Assembly: GCA_910586955.1 (NCBI GenBank) | Contig: CAJUMM010000039.1 | Coordinates: 1 to 20,284, forward strand | Direction: 5' to 3' | Length of the DNA stretch: 20,284 bases | Source of the DNA: an uncultured Lachnospiraceae bacterium | GTDB lineage: Bacteria; Bacillota; Clostridia; Lachnospirales; Lachnospiraceae | Shown: in pieces, positions 1 through 9,400 of the stretch | Layout: the number at the start of each line of letters is the position of its first letter | Numbering within the stretch: the first letter of the stretch is position 1 | Program-made: the position numbers and the translations under genes | Notes under the pieces: generated by a model | The model's database searches: none | Seen by the model: only the letters and a program-made list of their open reading frames with translations | Told to the model about the DNA's origin: nothing

Positions 1-7
1 AATCTTT

Positions 8-3000
8 TTATTCTTCCTCCTTATTCCGGACCTTTGCATAATAGGCGCTGCCGAATAAACCTGCGAAAAGCCCCACTCCCAGAAGGCACCACACACCCAC
101 CAGCCAGGGATTGACGGAAGGGCCGCTGTCCTTGGAAGCGGCACCGGGCTCCTCCGGCTGCTCTCCGCCGGCGGGGCTTTCTTCCTTCTCTCCTCCTGCC
201 GGCGGCCGGTTATCCGGGATGTCCCAGGTAGGTTCTCCGCTTCCGGAAGAATCCGGACTGTCTCCTGGGCCCTGGGTATCCTCTTCCGGCGGATTTTCTT
301 TTCCCTCTTCCCCTTTGTCCATGGCCACTGTAAAAGTCAGGTCAAAGGAACGGAAACTATCCGAACCCGTCACCGGGACCGTGATCACCGCCGTTTTCCC
401 CTGCTTGCTCCCGTCCTGGGATAACCTGCAGGATAAGGCGGAGTCGGAAAGCCAAGGGGCTCCCTCCAGAATCTTATCTTTGTCCGTCACCCGGATGTCT
501 CCCAGCTGATAGCCGGAGGGAAGCAGGGAGGAAAGCTCAAACACCGCAGTCTGGCCTGCCCTCTCCGACACGTAGCCTGTCTTAACTCCTTTGTATTCCC
601 CCTTTTGAATGGTAAATTCCGTCTCCACCGCAGGGCTCCAGGTATAATTGCCACCGCTTCTTGGCCGCACCGACACATTGGCGGTCCCCACATTCTTATT
701 GTTGCTCAGCACGGTCTGATAATCGGAGGAAGCCAGCACATCCGAACCGTCGGTTACAGACAGGGAGGGGGCAATGGCATAGCCTGTATAGCTGTAACTG
801 CCGGATATTTTCACCGAGGGAGTAATCGTCTTGGGCTTAATCTCACAGGGCACTTTCACGGTGTCGCTGCTTAATTCATAATTCTTCACGGCAGAGCCGC
901 TTAGGGAGAGCTTCACCGTCATCTCTTTCGCTCCGTTTACATTGGGACTGGCGTACCCTTCCGGAGCTGCCGTAAGGCTCAGCCTGTCGGCATCCTCTTT
1001 CAGAACGTTGTTCAGGGACAGCTTGCCGCTGACAGTACCCCCGGCTCTGGTCTTATCGTAAGTCTTACTCACCTGGTAGCTTCCTGCCGACACCGTAACT
1101 GTGCGTTTTTTCACATCCACCGTGCCCGTGCAGACAACCTCATCCGTATAGGCCACACCATCTATGGTCCCTGTATACAGAACCTGGAAGCTCTGGTCCT
1201 TCCCCACCCCCGGCATGCCGCTCTCCCGCAGCTTAAAATGCCTGGGATCGCTGTCCCTTCCTGTCCCCGACTTCGCCGTGACAGAACCAATCTTTACAAT
1301 ATCCTCCCAGGAATCCCCGTAGGCTGCATCACTCTTTACCGTCACTGCATTTGCTGCGGAGGCTTTCGCATTTCCTACGGTAAACTCCAGGGTTTTAATG
1401 AAAAATTCTATGCTGCCGCTCTTGGAAGCATAATTCTTTTCCGGCACAAAGGTATAGGTAAAAGTACCCTTTGCATTGGTGGGCAGCTTTGCAAGCTCGG
1501 CCTTCAAAGCTTCATAAACCAAATCCGGCCGGCCGTTATAGCCATAGGTAAGGGTTCCCTTAAGGGACTCCCCATTTACTCCCGTAAAAGCGGGCTGCTT
1601 AAAATCTCCTGTCCCGGGCCATATGCCCTGATTTCCGCTTACCTGCTCCCTGCACTCCGCCGGAGTAATCTCCAGGCTGCCCTCCTGAAAGGCAATCTCA
1701 TAATTCGGATTCTTTTCCCCGTCCAGATCTCCCTGAAGTATGGCATAGGTCCCTGCATCCTCCCCTGCCTCACGGGACAGTCCGCCGGCCAGAGGACATC
1801 CCTTGACCACATTTGCAAAGGTATAGGTCAGATCCGGATCCGGTTCCCCGTAAACTTTCTCCTTTGTATCCGCTTCCACCGTCACCGGCCTTTTATTCAC
1901 CTTTACAGGCACCAAAATACCGTCCACCGGCTTATACTGGGAATTGTCCGGCGTAAAGACGGCCTCCAGGCTGTTGGTACCTGCATTCCCATAGGAGTCC
2001 ACATGTTCAGCCCAGGCAAAAGTGCCGGGAACCTCCCGCCCCTTTTGATCCACCGCAGAGCCTCCCTCCAGAATCTTTTCCTCTACCGGATCTCCAAAGA
2101 CGACCTCCCCGGCTTTTGGGGGTGTGACTTTAAGCTTCAACGTAGCCGGATCCAGGTAGGAGTAAGAAGACAGATTCAAAATACTGCCCAAAAGCCCCTC
2201 CTGATTCCTGTAATACTGGTAAGTAATGCTGTCTCCATCCTCATTCAGGGAAACGGTATATCCGTTTCTTGGGGAGCCCTCCCCTCCGGCCAGGAAGAGC
2301 AGATCCGGGGCCCCCGGCATTCCCGCATCACAGTTTGCCCCGTCCACCAGGTAACTGTTTCCCTCCAGGACAACAAGATTCCAGCTATGGCCCTCCGTGC
2401 CGATCCCGCCGGAGGTAACCCCCTCAGCCGTATAGCAGGCGGCATTTTCAAAATCGGAACTGTCGCAGAGATACTGGAATGCTTTGGCATACCCCCCTGC
2501 TCCTGGATTTGTCTTCTCGTCCCCGTCAAAGACCCAAATCAGGGGCCAGGGATCCCCATCCGGAAGGGAGCGCTCCCCGCTTTCTTCCGTTTCAAGGGAC
2601 ACCAGCCTGCAAATTTCCGTGAGATAGGCCTTTAACTTCCTGTAATCCGTCTGATTCTTATTTCTGCTTATCAAAGACCAGGCCCGATCCATGGCCGGCT
2701 TCGCCGCCCCGGTGATATCCGTATCCGCCGTATACTGGTCAAACCCCTGATACTCCGGCCGGACGGACATGGAGATAGTCATGGTCAGAACCTTCCCGCT
2801 GTCGGCATAGGTCCAGTTGGAATAGCTTCCGGCTTCCCTGTCATACCAATAGAAATCAGCCGGAGCATCCTTAAGAAGCTTTCCCATAATCCGGCTCATC
2901 ATCTCACGGATATCCTCCTGGGAATTCCACAGAGAGGAGAAAGTGCTCACGGAAACCTTGGAGGAAGCCTTTTTCCCGGCAGCAATCCGGGAAGCTGCAG

Positions 3001-3169
3001 CTTTCAGGGCATTATAAATTTTCTCTTCGTCCGGGGTCAGGGTCTCCTCATGGGAAATTTCCCGGGCAAGCACCGGAAACGCCGTAACCTTTGCCAGGCC
3101 TCCCCCGAAGCTCAGGGCCAGGGCCAGCAGAACAATGTTTTTATAAATATAGTTCCATTTTTTCCTCAT
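8..3169 (-). CDS. Secreted MBG-domain surface protein with transglutaminase-like domain
   Basis: This 1053-aa protein is predicted to be exported and held at the cell surface; its role is unknown. Residues 1-35 form a signal peptide (basic MRKKWNY start, hydrophobic core, cut near VLA). Residues about 160-300 resemble a transglutaminase-like domain, with H261 (GHSWN) and D276 (YLVDG) retained but Ala224 where the family has its nucleophilic Cys. Residues 427-504 form an MBG-type beta domain (KVYGEPDPDL). Residues about 690-780 look like a YDG-type repeat (TYDKTRAGG), followed by an Ig-like domain to about 855. Residues 950-1020 are a Pro/Glu/Gly-rich stalk, then a membrane segment (1022-1045) and the basic tail KVRNKEEE. 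I see no LPXTG-like motif, so membrane anchoring is inferred. The start ATG has GGAG 8 nt upstream. The gene starts 38 nt after glmS with no terminator between, so co-transcription is likely. Confidence 0.85.
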   Translation of the reverse strand: MRKKWNYIYKNIVLLALALSFGGGLAKVTAFPVLAREISHEETLTPDEEKIYNALKAAASRIAAGKKASSKVSVSTFSSLWNSQEDIREMMSRIMGKLLKDAPADFYWYDREAGSYSNWTYADSGKVLTMTISMSVRPEYQGFDQYTADTDITGAAKPAMDRAWSLISRNKNQTDYRKLKAYLTEICRLVSLETEESGERSLPDGDPWPLIWVFDGDEKTNPGAGGYAKAFQYLCDSSDFENAACYTAEGVTSGGIGTEGHSWNLVVLEGNSYLVDGANCDAGMPGAPDLLFLAGGEGSPRNGYTVSLNEDGDSITYQYYRNQEGLLGSILNLSSYSYLDPATLKLKVTPPKAGEVVFGDPVEEKILEGGSAVDQKGREVPGTFAWAEHVDSYGNAGTNSLEAVFTPDNSQYKPVDGILVPVKVNKRPVTVEADTKEKVYGEPDPDLTYTFANVVKGCPLAGGLSREAGEDAGTYAILQGDLDGEKNPNYEIAFQEGSLEITPAECREQVSGNQGIWPGTGDFKQPAFTGVNGESLKGTLTYGYNGRPDLVYEALKAELAKLPTNAKGTFTYTFVPEKNYASKSGSIEFFIKTLEFTVGNAKASAANAVTVKSDAAYGDSWEDIVKIGSVTAKSGTGRDSDPRHFKLRESGMPGVGKDQSFQVLYTGTIDGVAYTDEVVCTGTVDVKKRTVTVSAGSYQVSKTYDKTRAGGTVSGKLSLNNVLKEDADRLSLTAAPEGYASPNVNGAKEMTVKLSLSGSAVKNYELSSDTVKVPCEIKPKTITPSVKISGSYSYTGYAIAPSLSVTDGSDVLASSDYQTVLSNNKNVGTANVSVRPRSGGNYTWSPAVETEFTIQKGEYKGVKTGYVSERAGQTAVFELSSLLPSGYQLGDIRVTDKDKILEGAPWLSDSALSCRLSQDGSKQGKTAVITVPVTGSDSFRSFDLTFTVAMDKGEEGKENPPEEDTQGPGDSPDSSGSGEPTWDIPDNRPPAGGEKEESPAGGEQPEEPGAASKDSGPSVNPWLVGVWCLLGVGLFAGLFGSAYYAKVRNKEEE

Positions 3170-3207
3170 GGCTGATTCTCCGTCGTCAAAAGTTATTCTC
3201 CAGGCAA

Positions 3208-5049
3208 TTATTCCACTGTCACGGACTTGGCCAGATTCCTTGGCTTATCTACATCCAGGCCCTTGGCACAGCTCACATAGTAGCCCATGAGCTGCAGGGG
3301 GATAATTGCCAGGCTGGTGGTAAAATGGGGATCCGTCTTTGGTACATAGACGGTAAAATCCACCGTATCCTCAATGGCATAATTGCCGTAATTGGTCAGG
3401 CCCATAAGATAAGCCCCCCGGCTCTTCACCTCCACCAGGTTCGAAATGGTCTTCTCAAAAAGAGGCGCCTGGGTCAAGACTCCCACTACCAGGGTTCCGT
3501 CCTCCACCAGGGAAATGGTCCCGTGCTTCAGCTCTCCCGCCGCATAGGCTTCCGAGTGGACATAGCTGATCTCTTTCATTTTCAGGCTTCCTTCCAGGCT
3601 GATAGCATAATCCAGCCCCCGGCCGATAAAGAAAATATCATGGACATTGGCAAATTTGCTGGAAAACCACTGGATACGCTCCTTATCTTCCAATACCCTG
3701 CGGATTTTCTCCGGCAGGGTCATCAGTTCCTCCACCATCTTTATGTAAATCTCTTCCTCCAGCTTCCCCCTCACATAAGCGAACCGGATAGCCAGCAGAT
3801 AGGAAGCAATCAGCTGGGTGCTGTAAGCCTTGGTAGTCGCCACGGCAATCTCCGGCCCTGCCATGGTATAGAAGACATTGTCCGCCTCCCGGGGAATACT
3901 GGAACCCACCACATTAACCACCGCCAGAGTCCGCACCCCCCGGCTCTTCGCCTCCCGCAGGGCCGCCAGGCTGTCCGCCGTCTCCCCAGACTGGCTGATT
4001 ATCACCACCAGGGAATCTTTCTCCAGAATGGGATTCCGGTAACGGAACTCCGAAGCCAGATCTACCTCCACAGGAATCCCCGCCAAATCTTCAAAGATAT
4101 ATTTGGCCGCCATTCCCACATGGTAGGCGCTGCCGCAGGCAACCATGTAAAGCCGGGATATTTTGCGGATATCCTCATCCGTGAGGCCCACGCTTCCCAA
4201 ATCAATCCCTCCGTCTTTTACATAGGAATGAATGGTATCGTGAACCGCCCTGGGCTGCTCCTGGATCTCTTTCATCATGAAATGCTCATAGCCGCCTTTC
4301 TCCGCCGCCTCGGCATCCCATTTAATCTCCACCGGTTCTTTTTTCAGCTCTTCCTTGTCAATATTATAGAAACGGATTTCCCCGCCATCCAGCCGTGCAA
4401 TTTCCAGGTTATCGATATAGTATACGCTGCGGGTGTATTTCAGAAGAGCCGGAACATCGGAAGCGATAAAGCTGCCCTCCCCGCTTTGGCCCACAATCAG
4501 CGGACTGTCTTTGCGGACAGAATAAATCACCCCCGGCTCCTCTTTCAGCATAATCCCCAGGGCATAGGACCCCCGCACCCGGAGCATAACCTTTACCATG
4601 GCATCCAGGGCATTCCCCTGGCATTTCTGATAATAGTAATCCAGAAGCTTGGTGACAACCTCCGTATCTGTCTGGGAATAAAAGGTATAACCGCCCTTCA
4701 CCAGCTTCTCTTTCAGCTCCAGGTAATTTTCAATAATACCGTTGTGCACCAGAATCACGCTCTGCCCCTCACTGAAATGGGGATGGGCATTCTGCATGGA
4801 TGGCTCCCCGTGGGTGGCCCACCTGGTATGGCCGATGCCGCAGCACCCGGGCACTGCCCGGCCGCCGTCCGTCTTTTCCGCCAGCTGCTTTAAGCGTCCT
4901 TTCACCTTAACGATTTCCACCTTATCTGAATCGTCCCTCTTCACCGCAATCCCGGCCGAATCATATCCCCGGTACTCCAGCCGCTCCAAACCGTCCAGGA
5001 GAATAGGCGCCGCCTGGGCATTTCCCGTAAAACCAACAATTCCGCACAT
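3208..5049 (-). CDS. glmS: Glutamine-fructose-6-phosphate aminotransferase (isomerizing)
   Basis: GlmS makes glucosamine-6-phosphate from fructose-6-phosphate and glutamine, the first step toward UDP-GlcNAc for peptidoglycan; it is cytoplasmic. The protein is 613 aa, the usual full length. It begins MCGIVGF, exposing Cys2 as the N-terminal nucleophile of the glutaminase domain (about 1-220), which also shows GHTRWATHG and HNGIIENY. Two sugar-isomerase (SIS) domains follow, marked by SQSGETADS and by SEAYAAGELKHG. The C-terminus DKPRNLAKSVTVE is the classic GlmS ending. AAGGAG lies 8 nt before the ATG, which fixes the start. The leader from the predicted promoter is only about 50 nt, so there is no room for a glmS ribozyme. 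A secreted-protein gene follows after 38 nt, an unusual companion. Confidence 0.98.
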   Translation of the reverse strand: MCGIVGFTGNAQAAPILLDGLERLEYRGYDSAGIAVKRDDSDKVEIVKVKGRLKQLAEKTDGGRAVPGCCGIGHTRWATHGEPSMQNAHPHFSEGQSVILVHNGIIENYLELKEKLVKGGYTFYSQTDTEVVTKLLDYYYQKCQGNALDAMVKVMLRVRGSYALGIMLKEEPGVIYSVRKDSPLIVGQSGEGSFIASDVPALLKYTRSVYYIDNLEIARLDGGEIRFYNIDKEELKKEPVEIKWDAEAAEKGGYEHFMMKEIQEQPRAVHDTIHSYVKDGGIDLGSVGLTDEDIRKISRLYMVACGSAYHVGMAAKYIFEDLAGIPVEVDLASEFRYRNPILEKDSLVVIISQSGETADSLAALREAKSRGVRTLAVVNVVGSSIPREADNVFYTMAGPEIAVATTKAYSTQLIASYLLAIRFAYVRGKLEEEIYIKMVEELMTLPEKIRRVLEDKERIQWFSSKFANVHDIFFIGRGLDYAISLEGSLKMKEISYVHSEAYAAGELKHGTISLVEDGTLVVGVLTQAPLFEKTISNLVEVKSRGAYLMGLTNYGNYAIEDTVDFTVYVPKTDPHFTTSLAIIPLQLMGYYVSCAKGLDVDKPRNLAKSVTVE

Positions 5050-5106
5050 AAAATGAACTCCTTTTCCTTCTGTCTCAAATTTCCGTCTGTACTTTCTTTA
5101 CTATTT

Positions 5107-5135
5107 ATTTTAGAAGGGATGGGTGGGAATGTCAA
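5107..5135 (-). promoter_or_regulatory. Sigma-A-type promoter of glmS
   Basis: On the minus strand TTGACA (5130-5135) and TAAAAT (5107-5112) are separated by exactly 17 nt. That is a perfect -35 and a 5/6 -10 for the housekeeping sigma factor. Transcription would start near 5100 and give a leader of about 50 nt before glmS. It lies back to back with the promoter of the plus-strand nuclease gene. Confidence 0.8.
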
Positions 5136-5190
5136 TGCTGCGGGGGGAAATCTTAAAAAAGCTCTAATAAATGGGAGCTTTAAAATTTTC

Positions 5191-5219
5191 TTGACATAGA
5201 TTCTTCCCCATGTTATCCT
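5191..5219 (+). promoter_or_regulatory. Sigma-A-type promoter of the PD-(D/E)XK nuclease gene
   Basis: TTGACA (5191-5196), a 17-nt spacer and TATCCT (5214-5219; 4/6 to TATAAT) form a plausible promoter on the plus strand. A small inverted repeat, AAAGCTC (5158-5164) and GAGCTTT (5175-5181), sits just upstream between the two divergent promoters and could be an operator or a weak hairpin. Confidence 0.65.
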
Positions 5220-5224
5220 AGTTA

Positions 5225-5350
5225 CCAGAAAAACCCATTTCCGGTTTTCTATTCCTATCAAATCTGTGCCAAAAGGCATCTGGTTTTCTTGTTCCCTTTC
5301 GGAACAGCATTCACACTCGCCAACATGTTACTTTAGGAGGAACTCTATTG
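5225..5350 (+). other. Structured leader of the nuclease gene
   Basis: This leader of about 125 nt carries three short hairpins in a row: AAAACC/GGTTTT (5230-5248), TGCC/GGCA with an AAAA loop (5267-5278) and GTTCC/GGAAC (5291-5305). A near-direct repeat, CCGGTTTTCT (5241-5250) and CTGGTTTTCT (5280-5289), is also present. The ribosome binding site AGGAGG (5335-5340) ends the leader. I match it to no known riboswitch, and the stems are short enough that chance is possible. Confidence 0.4.
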
Positions 5351-6394
5351 ATGAAAAACAAATTGCAGACTTACTTTCCCTTGATCCGGAAACGGGAAGA
5401 GATTCTGGAGGATATCCGTTCCCGAAAAGAACTGTCCGGCCTCTTTAACGCCTGGGCCGAGGAAGACCGGGAAAGATTTCTTAACTTCTGCTCCGGCGTC
5501 AAGGGCATCAAGATGCTCTACGATTCCTTTTTCAAGGAAATCATGAACCCGGAGAGTACCCCGGAACGCCTCAATGACTTTCTCTCTCTGCTCCTTAAGC
5601 AGGAAGTCAAAGTTCTCTATGTCCTTCCCAACGATTCCACACGCATTGCCGATGAAAACACACTCCTGATTACCGATATTGTGGTGGAACTGGAGGATTC
5701 CACCCTGGCAAATCTAGAGGTCCAGAAGATCGGTTATCTTTTCACAGGCCAGCGAAGCGCCTGCTACTCCTCCGACATGCTCCTGCGCCAGTACAAGCGG
5801 GTACGCAGCCGTAAAAAGAAAACCTTCAGCTATAAAGATATCAAAAGTGTTTACACCATTATTCTCTACGAAAAAAGCCCTAAAGAATTTCATGAATTTC
5901 CCAATACTTATCTCCATTATTTTCAACAGAAATCCGATACAGGCCTTGAACTGGAACTTCTGCAAAAATATCTCTTTATCCCACTTGACATCTTCCGTAA
6001 AATCCAGCACAATAAACCCATAAACACCCGGCTGGAGGCTTGGCTTACCTTTTTCAGCACGGACAATCCTGACCGGATCATCCAGCTGATTGAAACCTGG
6101 CCGGATTTCAGGCAGATGTACCAGGAGGCATACCAATTATGCCGGAATACGGAGGCTGTTATGGGATTTTTTTCGGAAGAACTGCGGGAACTGGACCGGA
6201 ATACGGTGCAGTTGATGATTGATGAGATGCAGGAGACTATTAAAAGGCAAGAGATAGAATTTCAGGAGCGCTTAAAAGAGCAGGAACGGTTATACCAGAA
6301 AGAAAGACTGCTATATCGGGAAGAAAGGCGGCAACATCAGCAAGCCCTCCAGCGCATAGCCGAACTGGAACAGAAGCTTTCTTCTCCCAATTAA
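5351..6394 (+). CDS. PD-(D/E)XK nuclease family transposase / Rpn-like nuclease
   Basis: I recognise the PDDEXK_2 family, annotated as 'transposase' or Rpn-like recombination-promoting nuclease and often present in many copies in Lachnospiraceae. Its cellular role here is not established. The protein is 347 aa from the ATG. The family block runs from about residue 55 (LYDSFFKEIMNPES), with the nuclease core at D109 (LLITDIVVEL) and E123-V-Q125 (ANLEVQKIGY), then GQRSACYSSD and SPKEFHEFPN. The E-x-Q in place of E-x-K seems normal for this group. Residues about 280-347 are a charged coiled coil rich in Glu, Arg and Gln. An in-frame TTG sits directly before the ATG; AGGAGG is 10 nt from the ATG and 7 nt from the TTG, so the start could be 5348. 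The gene has its own promoter and terminator and no visible transposon ends, so I read it as a stand-alone unit. Confidence 0.85.
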   Translation: MKNKLQTYFPLIRKREEILEDIRSRKELSGLFNAWAEEDRERFLNFCSGVKGIKMLYDSFFKEIMNPESTPERLNDFLSLLLKQEVKVLYVLPNDSTRIADENTLLITDIVVELEDSTLANLEVQKIGYLFTGQRSACYSSDMLLRQYKRVRSRKKKTFSYKDIKSVYTIILYEKSPKEFHEFPNTYLHYFQQKSDTGLELELLQKYLFIPLDIFRKIQHNKPINTRLEAWLTFFSTDNPDRIIQLIETWPDFRQMYQEAYQLCRNTEAVMGFFSEELRELDRNTVQLMIDEMQETIKRQEIEFQERLKEQERLYQKERLLYREERRQHQQALQRIAELEQKLSSPN

Positions 6395-6398
6395 TCCA

Positions 6399-6446
6399 AA
6401 AACGAATCACCCAGCCGGATAGCTCCCCGGCTGGGTGATTCGTTTT
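6399..6446. terminator. Bidirectional intrinsic terminator
   Basis: A perfect 20-bp inverted repeat (6399-6418 and 6427-6446) with an 8-nt loop lies between two converging genes. The stem is GC-rich in the loop-proximal half (CCCAGCCGG) and ends in AAAA/TTTT, giving a U-tract in both directions (TTTT for plus, TTTTT for minus). It most likely ends both the nuclease gene and the large surface-protein gene. Confidence 0.92.
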
Positions 6447-6471
6447 CTCCCTTTATCGTTTTGACAAGTGG

Positions 6472-9400
6472 TTATTCCTCTTTTCTTTTTGCCCTGGCCA
6501 TACAGATGATAAAAATCAAAAGCAGAAGGGCTGCCAGCGCCGATATAGAATAGAAGAGAATCGGCGCATTGTCTCCGGTATTAACACCGGATGTCTGGGT
6601 TGTGGAACCGTTCTTATTGGTGGTAGTATTTGCGTTGTTATTGTTCTTGTCGGTGGAATTATTATTTTTGTCTGTACTATTTGTTCCACTGTTGGTTCCA
6701 TTGTTATTCCCGCTGTTGGTACCGTTATTGGTTCCGTTATTATTCCCGCTGTTGGTTCCATTATTGTTACCGCCGTTGGGGTCATCGGGGTTATTCGGAT
6801 TATCAGGGTTATCGGGGTTATTGGGATCGTCCGGATTGCTGCTGGTAGGCGCCCAGGCAACCGCAACCGGAGACAAACCGGTCACTTTGATTACAAGCCC
6901 CTCGTCCGTCTTCTCAATCTTATAGAAGGTTTCCCCGTTGGCTTCTGTTCCGCCGCTGCCGGAATACTTCTCCAGGCTCGCAACCTGGGGAGCGCCGGTG
7001 ATTTCCGAAGAAATCATATGAATGGCCACAAAGTTATGGGTGCTCTTTGAAGTTCCCTCCGGATAGGGAATGGTAACCATCAGCCCCCCCTTCTGGAAGA
7101 TATCCTCAACGGTTTCTCCACTTTCCGTAATAATCTTAACATCGTAGAGCTTATACTCGCTGTCGGACTTATAACCAAGCTTGTTATTCCGGAGAGTCTT
7201 AATCTCCGACGTCATCCGGCTGGTAATCCCGGGCACTGTCTGATTCGCTTTTTTCAAAGCTTCCGAAAGATGCGTAATACTTCCTTCGGTTACACTCAGC
7301 CTGTAAATAGTCTCGTCGATGGGAATGGTGTTGCTCCTGGGCGGATTGTAGTTGGAGGCATACTTGCTCTCCTCATTCCCGTAAATATCAATCACCTTAG
7401 GATTGGTAACCTCTAAGGACTTTCCGTCTTCACTGATAACAAGGTTATCGTAGGTGACACCTACATAGCCGTTATCTTTGCTCTCCAACCCCCGGAGGGT
7501 CAGGCCGCCGTATACCTTATACCGGTTATCCTGCTCGGCAACAATGAGATTCTGGGTGTTCCAATTCAAATCCTTGGGAACAATCTGGAACTGATAGTTG
7601 GAGCTGGCAAGCACAATCTCATAATTCTTATTCAGATTTGTATTGATGGTACCGGTATTGATCAGATAGGAACCCACCTTATCATATCTGTCTTCTCCCT
7701 GGTTTCCGGAAGAATCCACATTTTCTCTGTCTCTGGCACGGCCAAGCTGGCCGTTCAGGACATCGTCTCCTACAAGGCCCTCCGCCTCATACTCAATGGG
7801 TTCATCCGGCTCTCCGTACACCTTGGAGGGACCGGGATCCATGCTGATTCTCAAGGTTGCCAGTTTGGTGTTTACGTGGATTCTCTGGTAAATCTCGCCG
7901 GGAGCCGAATAAGTACTGAATTTGCTGTCGTCATAATCATCTCCAAGCATTACCCGCAGAACATAATCTCCGGCTACCACGCCTTCATATTCCCCGTTAT
8001 TTTCCAGGAATTCCTTGGTGGGAAACTCAGAGCCCACAAAATGTTCCGCTTTCTTCGTTTTAAGTGCCAGAGCCTCATCCTTCTTATTCGCTGTCCAGAG
8101 AGCCCGGATCTCTTCCTTAATCGCATCGTTCTCTTTCTTCACCTGTTCCAAATCATCTGTCTTATACCACTCGCACTCTAAAGGCGCATTTCCATAATAG
8201 TTTCGGATGATAGCAGTTACCGCATCAATATCCGGATTCGGAATCTCGTCACCGTAGGTATAATCCTTGGAATATCTGCTTATGTCAATCTCCGGAAAGG
8301 TTCTAAGAACATACAGCTCATTGGCTTTCGTGGGATGTAATATCGTTGACACCTCATTTATAACCGACATTCCCACTTGAAATGTATCATTATCAACCGT
8401 TATTTCTGTTACATTGTTTAGTGCAGGCTCATCATACTGAATCTCCACTTCATATATACCTGCTTTGATCGGAGCACCGTTGAACAATGTCGAAACCTTA
8501 ATGGTTTCCGAAGAAATCCCTAACTTGTCAAATGACAACGTATATGCTGCGTTATTTAATTCCTTTCTTCCCGTATCCGTTAAATAGTGAGTAGGATCAG
8601 CCTTTTCCTTTATCGTAACTTTCAAGGAGTCTCCCTGATTAGCCTGCATTCCAATTCTCGTCTCAATGGCAAGGTTGACCCGGATCTCCATGTTTTCGCC
8701 AAGGGAATAGCCTTTTCTTACTTCTTCCTCCTCCGGATCCCACTGGAAAACTGTCTGATAATCCGGATGATCTTTCGGAATCTCCTTTCCTGTCCCGTTT
8801 ACATCAATCGACAGCGTAGCCGGAAACATATGGAAGGACGTGAATGCCGGATCCTTTCTCCGGTTTACATTTTTATAAACCACATAATAGTTGCCGTTTG
8901 CATCGCCCTTGCTGGAAAAGCGGATAGACTTATTGACAGAATCATTGCCCTTGGAATTGTTATAAAGATCCACCCCCCACCCTTGAGCAGGCGTCACCTG
9001 GAAGGTAATGCCTTCATAATCGGGTAAATCCCATGTAGCACTGGGGTCTTCCGGATCCGGTTCCTCGTTATACAATTTTTTATAGGCACACTTTTGGAAC
9101 AAAGTATTATAGTGATTCTCACCGTTATAGGCAATATCCTCCATAGGGAGCACCATCCCGGATGTAATATCCGTCAAATAGAACTCGCCGCTTTCTTCTC
9201 CGGTTGTTGCATCCTTTCCTTTTTGCAGCTTAATATTACTACCCAAACAGCTAGGCACAGAACCCACAGCTTCCACACTGGCAAGACTCAGCTCTCCTGT
9301 GTTAATCACCTTGCACCCGGACATATTGGAGGTCAGCAGTCCGCCTTCTCCAATCTCAATCCTTCCGTCATTCTTTACTTCCGGACTTCCTGTTTTCCCT

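Noticed and set aside
1238..2635. 465-codon open frame on the plus strand
   Set aside because: It lies opposite the secreted MBG protein, has no family match I can see, and is a product of high GC and codon bias.
3091..4893. 600-codon open frame on the plus strand
   Set aside because: It lies wholly opposite glmS, whose protein is unmistakable. It has no recognisable domain and its His/Gln/Pro-rich composition is typical of antisense reading.
5050..5200. Possible glmS ribozyme or riboswitch upstream of glmS
   Set aside because: The strong promoter at 5107-5135 leaves only about 50 nt of leader, without the ribozyme core.
5266..5448. Small plus-strand frame of 60 codons before the nuclease gene
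   Set aside because: It has no ribosome binding site and overlaps the leader and start of the nuclease gene in another frame.
5351..6394. A complete insertion sequence, given the 'transposase' family name
   Set aside because: No terminal inverted repeats or target duplications are visible at the gene's edges, and the flanking inverted repeat at 6399-6446 is a terminator.
5351..6394. Nuclease inactivated because E-x-K reads E-x-Q
   Set aside because: As far as I recall the E-x-Q form is usual in this PDDEXK_2 subgroup, so it is not evidence of decay.
6589..6846. Possible CRISPR-like or satellite repeat
   Set aside because: The units are in frame, contiguous, without spacers, and code a normal low-complexity wall stalk.
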